From positions 1 through 39,432 of the forward strand of contig JAVHLY010000027.1 of assembly GCA_031081585.1 (NCBI GenBank): a stretch of 39,432 bases of DNA, given 5' to 3'. How positions within the stretch are numbered: position 1 is the first letter of the stretch; each line of letters opens with the position of its first letter. The position numbers were made by a program, and so were the translations under genes. The stretch is from Armatimonadota bacterium. GTDB taxonomy: Bacteria; Sysuimicrobiota; Sysuimicrobiia; Sysuimicrobiales; Humicultoraceae. The notes beneath the pieces were generated by a model. It saw only the letters and a list, made by a program, of their open reading frames with translations, did no database searches and was not told the DNA's origin. Shown here one piece after another: positions 33,491 to 39,432 of this stretch.

Positions 33491-34750
33491 ATGAGATCCA
33501 TTTGCGATCGGCCAATTTCCGATAGGCTTCAACTTCTCGTACTGTCCACTATAGTTACCTGGGTGGCCGTTGTCATCGCTTCACTCCCTTCTCTCTCAGG
33601 GGTAGGGCTGGGAGAGGTTCTGATCGCAACTCTGGTAATTATTGCCTCATCGATTATAGTTGAAGATCCGTCCGGTGGTACGATCAGCTTCGCCTTGATT
33701 CTCCTTTTTGCCACCATGTACCTATTTCCTCCCGAAATAGGTCTATACATTGGGGGCTTGAGTTATGGCATCGGCAACGCACTGGGCAGAGGATGGGTGC
33801 CTTGGCGGTCAGCGTTTAACATCGGCCAGATGGGCATAAGTGTCGGGATCGGCAGTGCGGTTTTCCACTTAGTCTCCCAGGGCTTAGATCCCAACCAGCC
33901 CATACGCCTCATGGCGGGCGCTCTGACGGGTGCCTTCTCTTTTCACATTGTCAATAACTTTTATGTTGGTTTAGCTCTCAGCCTCATTGGCGGCCTTCCC
34001 TTTTTTAGGACGTGGGTGGCCTTCGGACGAGATCTCCTGGTCAGCAATTTGATGAGTGTTTTTACTGGTCTTCTCTTTGCCCTTTCTTATAGGTACGTTC
34101 ATGCTCTAAGTCTCTTGGCGTTTATCCCATTACTTCCTTTTCAGCGTTTAGCCATGCAACTCTATCTCAAGCGGCGGAGTGTGTATCTCCGTATCGTGGA
34201 GAGGGTAATGCTAGCAGGCGAGATGACTCAACCGAAGACGAGAGGACACGCTCGAAGAGTAGCCGATCTCTCTGTCGCGATTGGGCAACAGCTAGGCTTG
34301 GGCGGCAGAGAACTGGAAACTCTAGAGTATGCCGCTTTGTTGCATGATGTCGGTCTGATCGCATTCGAGGCTGAGCTTGCGAATCCGACAGCAGATTTAC
34401 CGGTAGATTGGATATCCGTTCACTCTAAATTGGGAGCTGACATCGCCCGAGAACTCGGGAATCCTGAAATCTGTTCGGCGATACTACACCACCACGTAGA
34501 CATGAGCTTAAGCGGTGGATTGAGGATACCCCTGATGGCTAAGATCCTTGCAGTCGCAGAGGAAGTGGATAGTGCACTAAACGGTCTTCATCCCTACTTG
34601 AAGCCAAATACCTTGGACGAGGTCGTCCAAAGGCTGACTAATAGCGAGCGTAGTCGCTTTGATTCTGAGGTTGTGGCTGCATTCCTAACTCTGGCTTCAA
34701 GCCTCTCCATGCAGTTGGCTCCAAAACCGAGCAATGCCACCTCTACGTGA
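33491..34750 (+). CDS. Membrane protein with divergent HD domain, GYP motif lost
   Basis: 419 residues. Residues 1-235 hold about six to seven hydrophobic helices of a MASE-like sensor (VTWVAVVIASLPSLSG, LATLVIIASSIIV, ISFALILLFATMYLF). A cytosolic HD domain follows: H253 in HARRVADLS, H285-D286 in ALLHDVGLI and HHHVD near 330. Where HD-GYP enzymes have HExxDGxGYP, this reads HHHVDMSLSGGLRIPL, so c-di-GMP cleavage is doubtful, although the metal-binding His and Asp residues partly remain. Its neighbour at 34854 has the same layout with an intact motif, which suggests an enzyme and regulator pair. The composition is AT-richer than in the first 31 kb. Confidence 0.8.
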   Translation: MRSICDRPISDRLQLLVLSTIVTWVAVVIASLPSLSGVGLGEVLIATLVIIASSIIVEDPSGGTISFALILLFATMYLFPPEIGLYIGGLSYGIGNALGRGWVPWRSAFNIGQMGISVGIGSAVFHLVSQGLDPNQPIRLMAGALTGAFSFHIVNNFYVGLALSLIGGLPFFRTWVAFGRDLLVSNLMSVFTGLLFALSYRYVHALSLLAFIPLLPFQRLAMQLYLKRRSVYLRIVERVMLAGEMTQPKTRGHARRVADLSVAIGQQLGLGGRELETLEYAALLHDVGLIAFEAELANPTADLPVDWISVHSKLGADIARELGNPEICSAILHHHVDMSLSGGLRIPLMAKILAVAEEVDSALNGLHPYLKPNTLDEVVQRLTNSERSRFDSEVVAAFLTLASSLSMQLAPKPSNATST

Positions 34751-34853
34751 AATGAGGTGGGAGGGAAGCGATCAATCTACGCTTTGTAAATCAGGCAGCT
34801 TTAAGAGAGTCTTGGCTCGGCGAGGCTGATCGTCGGAGTTCCTGGGTGATCCC

Positions 34854-35996
34854 TTGACTTTCTATCTACCTCTACTACTGCTCATCGGCATTGCGGGTAT
34901 CTTCTCTGGCTGGATTGAATTCCGATTCGAGGATTTCGGGTTGCTACCTCTATCGCTGGCTTCCGCTGTTGTGCTTGCGCTTCTAGTTATCATGGGAACA
35001 GGAATCGCATTAGCGACTGGAATCGTTGCCTCTGTTCTGGGACAGGCCCTCCTCGGAAATGCCATTAAAGCAAACTTGGCCGGAGAAGCCGCAAGATCTA
35101 TGCTGCTTCTTAGCATCCCTCTTGGGGTGACGACTCTTTTGCTGGACAGGGCTTCCCTGTCCGGTACTTCGTCTTACATCGTCCTGCTCACTTGCGGAAT
35201 TTTTCTCATCATTGATGCGGTGCTGCGCGTCTTTAGCCTAATCTCGAGCGAACGAATCGGACTCTCCAGGGCAGTGCCACTTGTATTTACGACACTCTAC
35301 CCCTACTATCTTCTTACCCCTCCCCTGGTTCTCCTGCTGGCCATAAGTCGCGAGGTGTTCGGGCTCCTGGGTCTTGTGGTTGGGATAGCGGTTGTGGCCG
35401 AGCTCTGCTATCCATGGAAACTTCTCAACGAGCAGAGTGTACTGCTATTTCGAAGCTTGAAGATGATCTCCCAGGCGGTAGATTTGAAAGATCCTTACAC
35501 TTCGAACCACTCAAGAAGGGTGGCTGATTTAGCTGTCAAGGTTGCAAGGAGAATGGGCTTGCCCGAGTCCGAGATTCCCACGATCCGTACAGCTGCGCTT
35601 ATGCATGATATCGGGAAAATTGGGATTCCTGTTGACATCATCAGGAAACCTCAGCGACTTACCTCACAGGAGATGACCGTCGTGCGGAGGCATCCTATTG
35701 CGGGGGCTGAGTTGATCCAGAGTCTTGATGAGAAGGCTGCTGAGATAGTAAAGCACAGCCATGAGCACTTTGACGGCACAGGGTATCCTGCGGGCCTTCG
35801 GGGAAGATCCATCCCGACAGGCTCGCGAATCATCCTCGTGGTCGATGCATTTGACGCACTGACGACCGATAGGCCTTATCGGCAAGGGAGATCACATTTT
35901 GAGGCCTTAGAGGTTATCAAACAGCATTCAGGAACTCAGTTCGACCCTGAGATCGTGGCTGCTCTTGAATCGCTAGTTGGACAGGAGGTGGTTTGA
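34854..35996 (+). CDS. Membrane HD-GYP protein, probable cyclic-di-GMP phosphodiesterase
   Basis: 380 residues from a probable TTG start; no ATG is available before the first membrane helix and the ribosome binding site is weak. Residues 1-200 hold about six hydrophobic helices. The HD-GYP domain is canonical: NHSRRVADLAVKVARRMG, H251-D252 in LMHDIGKIGIP, HEHFDGTGYP at 303-312 and VDAFDALTTDRPYR. Such enzymes hydrolyse c-di-GMP to GMP or pGpG. It follows the divergent HD gene by 103 bases and would counter the GGDEF protein at 23629. Confidence 0.87.
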   Translation: MTFYLPLLLLIGIAGIFSGWIEFRFEDFGLLPLSLASAVVLALLVIMGTGIALATGIVASVLGQALLGNAIKANLAGEAARSMLLLSIPLGVTTLLLDRASLSGTSSYIVLLTCGIFLIIDAVLRVFSLISSERIGLSRAVPLVFTTLYPYYLLTPPLVLLLAISREVFGLLGLVVGIAVVAELCYPWKLLNEQSVLLFRSLKMISQAVDLKDPYTSNHSRRVADLAVKVARRMGLPESEIPTIRTAALMHDIGKIGIPVDIIRKPQRLTSQEMTVVRRHPIAGAELIQSLDEKAAEIVKHSHEHFDGTGYPAGLRGRSIPTGSRIILVVDAFDALTTDRPYRQGRSHFEALEVIKQHSGTQFDPEIVAALESLVGQEVV

Positions 35997-36163
35997 AGGA
36001 AGCTTAACAGAAAGGGTCGGCGTCGCCCTACTTGCGCGAAGACCTTCACTAACTCCCACTGACTCGTTCCCCTGCGGCGGGCGCATAGAGAAAGGCCTGG
36101 TTCTAGTTTCCTGGAAGTGTAGTTGCATGGTTTAGGGTCAAAATTGGTTGGCGAGGTTAGGGC

Positions 36164-37981
36164 ATGACGGTCAATATCTATCTTCTCGGTGAGATGAGAA
36201 TTGAATTTTCAGGCCACCCACTGCGTCTTCCAACCAAGGGTGTTGAACTCGCGGCTTTCCTTGCACTCCAGCCGAACGCCAGATCATCGCGGAGAAGCGC
36301 TGCCTTGGCGCTTTGGCCTGATCGGGAAGGGGCGCGAGCGCTCTCCAACCTAAGCACGCTGCTCTGGCGAATAAAAGCGCTGATGGATACTATTGGGACT
36401 AAATTCCTGTCGTGGGATGCGAGCCATCTGTGGCTGGAAAGGAAGACTATCTGGGTGGATTGCTGGGAACTGGAAAGGATCAGCAAAACATTAGTCGAGG
36501 GTACAGATCCGACTCCACTTCTTGATAGGTTACTGAACTCGTATCAGGGTGAGCTAGGTGGACACGATATTCCTTTGGATTGGATCACTGAGTTCCGCGA
36601 ATACTTCCGTGTCCTCTATTTAGAGACCCTTGCTCGCGCTGGAAGAATTCTTCAGTTCGGGGGGAATATTGGAAGTTCCCGAAGAGTCTTTGAGAAGATC
36701 TTCCAGATCGATCCTGCTAACGAAGCAGCAGCGCAAGAACTAATGAAAATTTACGCTCGCGATGGAAACGGCGACCGGGTGAATTACGTATATTCCACTT
36801 TGATTTCCCACCTTCGACGTGACTTAGGAGTGGAGCCGACGCAGGAAACTGCGGGGCTATATCGGGAGATACGAGGTCGAATGAACACGCCACGACTAGT
36901 TGATACGGGAATTCTACGCTCCTTCCCATCGTGGTTTATGGTAAGAAGCGAATGTGATCCCTTGCGGTCAATTTTCTTAGTATCTCAAACAAATTTAACC
37001 CGTGCAATAGGCATCCGTGGCGATTGGGGCTTAGGTAAGACAACCCTGTTAAGGAGACTCCTTGTGGAGCGCGCCCGATGGGGATCGTCTCACTTGATAC
37101 GATTGCCTGAGCTGGCAGAAGAAGTTGAATCCTACCAGTGTCTTCACCGTCTTTCACTGAGCCTGGCTGACCGAAGTGGAGACGCACCGTTACCTGATCG
37201 TGATAGGGATTTGCTATCTATAGAGAGGAACATGATGAGCTGGCTTCGTTCGGTGATTCGTCGGGAGGCCACGAAGGGGACCTCCTTGATCATGTTCGAT
37301 AATATCCAATCCGCGGATATTTATAGTTTAAGGATCATCCGACAGCTGCGGAAGGAATTGGATGGCCATCCCATTATATTTGTTCTCACTTGGAGTGAAG
37401 AGGATTGCTCAAAGGATGTACTTACATTTCTTGGAGAACAAAAATTTTTCGACGAGATTATTTCCCTCCGACCTTTTAGTCCTCCTGAAGTGAGCGAGCT
37501 GTTGGGATCTTGGGGTTTAGAGCGAATGGGTTCGCACCTCGTTGGTAGATTAACTGAAATCACGGGTGGAAATCCTCGTTTGCTGGAAACTGCAACCCAA
37601 CAATTGAGTGGATTACGACTTGAACTGTTTAGGCGTACTTGGGAATCAGGACTAATAAGGGTATTGCAGGAGATACACGGGCGCTCCTACATCGACCGAA
37701 TTGCTAGGAGGCTTGCCCTCCTTTCTAGAGAAAGCATGCACTCTTCTAGAGGCGGCTTGCGTTCTCGGACACAGGGAGAGTCTTGGATTGCTTGTAGAAG
37801 TTTCCCGACTCCCCCGCCGATCCGTGCTGCGCTTACTCGACCAGTTGTCCCAACGTGGACTTATAGGGGTGGAAGGCACGGATTATTATTTTCCCAGCCT
37901 CTTCTTGCGACAGGCTATCTTGCGATGGATTCCGGCGGATTCAAGGGTCAACTGGCATCGGCGCACTATACCTTTGGTTAG
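36164..37981 (+). CDS. SARP-like (BTAD) AAA regulator, N-terminal part, frameshifted
   Basis: 605 residues as read. Residues 1-95 form a winged-helix DNA-binding domain (YLLGEMRIEFSGHPLRLPTKGVELAAFLAL, ALWPDREGARALSNLSTLLWRIK); 95-240 are a bacterial transcriptional activation domain (YQGELGGHDIPLDWITEFREYF, DLGVEPTQETAGLYREI); 265-520 are an ATPase with Walker A GDWGLGKT at 286-293 and Walker B LIMFD at 375-379. From about residue 525 the sequence no longer resembles the family, because the true frame continues in another phase. Such regulators are ATP-controlled activators. A one-base insertion near 37739 explains the break. Confidence 0.85.
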   Translation: MTVNIYLLGEMRIEFSGHPLRLPTKGVELAAFLALQPNARSSRRSAALALWPDREGARALSNLSTLLWRIKALMDTIGTKFLSWDASHLWLERKTIWVDCWELERISKTLVEGTDPTPLLDRLLNSYQGELGGHDIPLDWITEFREYFRVLYLETLARAGRILQFGGNIGSSRRVFEKIFQIDPANEAAAQELMKIYARDGNGDRVNYVYSTLISHLRRDLGVEPTQETAGLYREIRGRMNTPRLVDTGILRSFPSWFMVRSECDPLRSIFLVSQTNLTRAIGIRGDWGLGKTTLLRRLLVERARWGSSHLIRLPELAEEVESYQCLHRLSLSLADRSGDAPLPDRDRDLLSIERNMMSWLRSVIRREATKGTSLIMFDNIQSADIYSLRIIRQLRKELDGHPIIFVLTWSEEDCSKDVLTFLGEQKFFDEIISLRPFSPPEVSELLGSWGLERMGSHLVGRLTEITGGNPRLLETATQQLSGLRLELFRRTWESGLIRVLQEIHGRSYIDRIARRLALLSRESMHSSRGGLRSRTQGESWIACRSFPTPPPIRAALTRPVVPTWTYRGGRHGLLFSQPLLATGYLAMDSGGFKGQLASAHYTFG

Positions 37982-39432
37982 GGCTCGACCGGATGCTGCT
38001 GCGAAGGCCCTGGCTTGGCATCTTGAGGGAGCCGAGCTCCCAATGGAGGCAGGTACTCAATGGGAAGCTATCGGGGATCGGGCTGCCTCTGGTGGCCAGC
38101 AGCGAGAGGCAGAGGCGGCCTACACGAAGGCACTCGCCTTGGTAAGTACGGCCAAACCATCTCATCTCAGAGTGATTCGCTTGCTACGGAAGCGGGCGGC
38201 GGCTAGACAAGCGCTTGGGAGGCTTGAAGAGGCGGAGGCTGATTTGGACCGAGCGATTCTTTTATCTGGCGAGGTTCGAAATGCAAAGGAGAGATTTGAG
38301 GGCGAGCTGCAGCGGGCATGGGTCTATCTTTGGCAGGGTAAGTTTGCGGAGACTCGCAGATCAACTACTCGTCTCATGAGACTCACAGATGTGATGAGGG
38401 ATCAGCGGCAGCGCACAAGAATAGGAGAACTGACGTACTATCTCTTATACCGGAAGGGACAACTCTTTCAAGCGCGAAATGGTTTGCGAAGACTGGCGGA
38501 GGAGATTAACCCCAGATCCGACGTTGCCACCCTAGAGCGTCTCTGGACGAGCATAGGGCGTGTGGAGTTGGCGCTAGGACTTAACAAAGAAGCGCTGAGA
38601 AGCCTTGAGCGTGCTGAGAGATGGGACAGTGGGCAGGCTTATCAGCGCGGACTCCGTCACTTGATTAGAGGAGTCATACATTACGCTGAAGGATTTGCCC
38701 AAGAAGCCAAAATTCAACTTGGCTTGGCTACTCAAACATTTTGCCAGATGGGTAACCTTCCTGCCGAAGCTTTGGCAAGGGCCCTCTTGGCTAGCGCGTG
38801 CGCAATGGCTGGTGATTTACGAGAGGCCTTGAAGCAGGCTTGCAGGGGCCTTCCGTTTATGGCCGGCAAGGGAGATAAAAGATGGACTTTGGTGGTTACG
38901 ACTAATCTAGTCAGTACACTTCTATATGCCTTACCAAACTTCAGACTCGCTAGATCGATGTTGATGAAAGCCTTGGCTGTACCGGCTGCGGTGGAAGCGC
39001 ATGGGAACGTCTATTCTTTGTTAATCAGACTCGCACTTGAGCAAGGAAGAGTTGAGTTTGCTTTGCAACTAGCATCGGAAGATCATCTTACGGGTGCCTT
39101 GTACTCCCGAGACCCCACTCATAGGGCTTTTCGAATGCTCGCCCTTGGCAAGGTGTGCTTGGCTACTTCGGCGGAATCCCATGCGGTTGAGTACCTCAGG
39201 AAAGCGATTCGGTTGTTTAAGCGAACAGGCGACCATTATGGATATGTAGATGCTCTGACTTCCTTAGCCCTCGCCTTTAGATCAGAGGACCGGAGCAAAG
39301 CGCTTAAAGCCTCTAATGAGGCCATCGCTTTGTTAGAGGCGAAGGGCCTGGCTCATCCTCGTCCGCAGGAGGCGTACTGGAACCACTACCAGATCCTTGG
39401 CGACCCGCAGAACCCCGAGGCTCAGCACGCTC
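37740..39432 (+). CDS. C-terminal TPR part of the same SARP-like regulator, cut by the window end
   Basis: The frame +1 relative to the gene at 36164 is open from 37740 to the last base with no stop. It begins TLLEAACVLGHRESLGLLVE, exactly what should follow the ATPase in this family, then has helical TPR-like repeats (EAEAAYTKALALV, RLEEAEADLDRAILL, EALRSLERAERW, HAVEYLRKAIRLF, KALKASNEAIALLEAKG). TPRs usually bind a ligand or partner. With the piece before it the full protein would be over 1,080 residues. The last 70 bases return to about 65 % GC. Confidence 0.8.

Overview
The window is a high-GC bacterial chromosome segment. Most genes lie on the + strand. The first 19.5 kb is the S10-spc-alpha ribosomal protein super-operon. 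The Bacillota-style order rplQ-ecfA1-ecfA2-ecfT-truA, a ReoM/IreB regulator, zinc-type S14 (rpsZ), a zinc-ribbon L24, a KOW protein beside infA and a menaquinone-type methyltransferase all point to a high-GC Terrabacteria lineage (Symbiobacteria/Limnochordia-like Bacillota, or a neighbouring phylum such as Armatimonadota/CSP1-3). I cannot place it more finely from sequence alone.

Layout. 1-157: end of tuf. 246-10806: rpsJ, rplC, rplD, rplW, rplB, rpsS, rplV, rpsC, rplP, rpmC, rpsQ, rplN, rplX, rplE, rpsZ, rpsH, rplF, rplR, rpsE, rplO, secY (rpmD is missing between rpsE and rplO). 10841-16102: adk, map, KOW gene, infA, rpmJ, rpsM, rpsK, rpsD, rpoA, rplQ. 16130-19470: ECF transporter energizing module (ecfA1 probably starts at CTG) and truA. 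19472-20014 (-): secreted CAP/SCP-domain protein. 20085-20159: tRNA with CAU anticodon. 20241-25387: menaquinone methyltransferase, mutM, reoM/ireB, murA, a GAF-GGDEF protein and a HAD phosphatase. 25421-26074 (-): lipoprotein. 26075-26756 has no gene but holds a nested set of inverted repeats that looks like a structured RNA, and a triple tandem of DnaA-box-like 9-mers. 26757-31393: a winged-helix-like protein, tRNA-Val(UAC) on the minus strand, a DUF4760-like protein with a Pro/Ala-rich tail, a coiled-coil zinc-ribbon protein, an RNase HI fused to a HicB-like domain, RNase P RNA, and two small proteins.

From about 32.08 kb to nearly the window end the base composition drops abruptly (68 % GC in 31921-31980; 37 % in 32281-32340; about 50 % in much of the rest). 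The change falls inside an intact MFS transporter gene. The low-GC segment carries the rest of that gene, a membrane HD-domain protein without a GYP motif, a canonical membrane HD-GYP protein, and a SARP-like (BTAD + AAA ATPase + TPR) regulator with a +1 frameshift near 37739 that runs off the window end. This tract looks horizontally acquired or recombined, or it marks an assembly join.

How the genes work together: the first half makes ribosomes, the Sec channel and RNA polymerase alpha. The middle couples cell-wall synthesis (MurA) to its likely proteolysis regulator (ReoM/IreB) and to cyclic-di-GMP synthesis. The right end supplies a probable cyclic-di-GMP hydrolase, a divergent HD partner and a large ATP-dependent transcription regulator.
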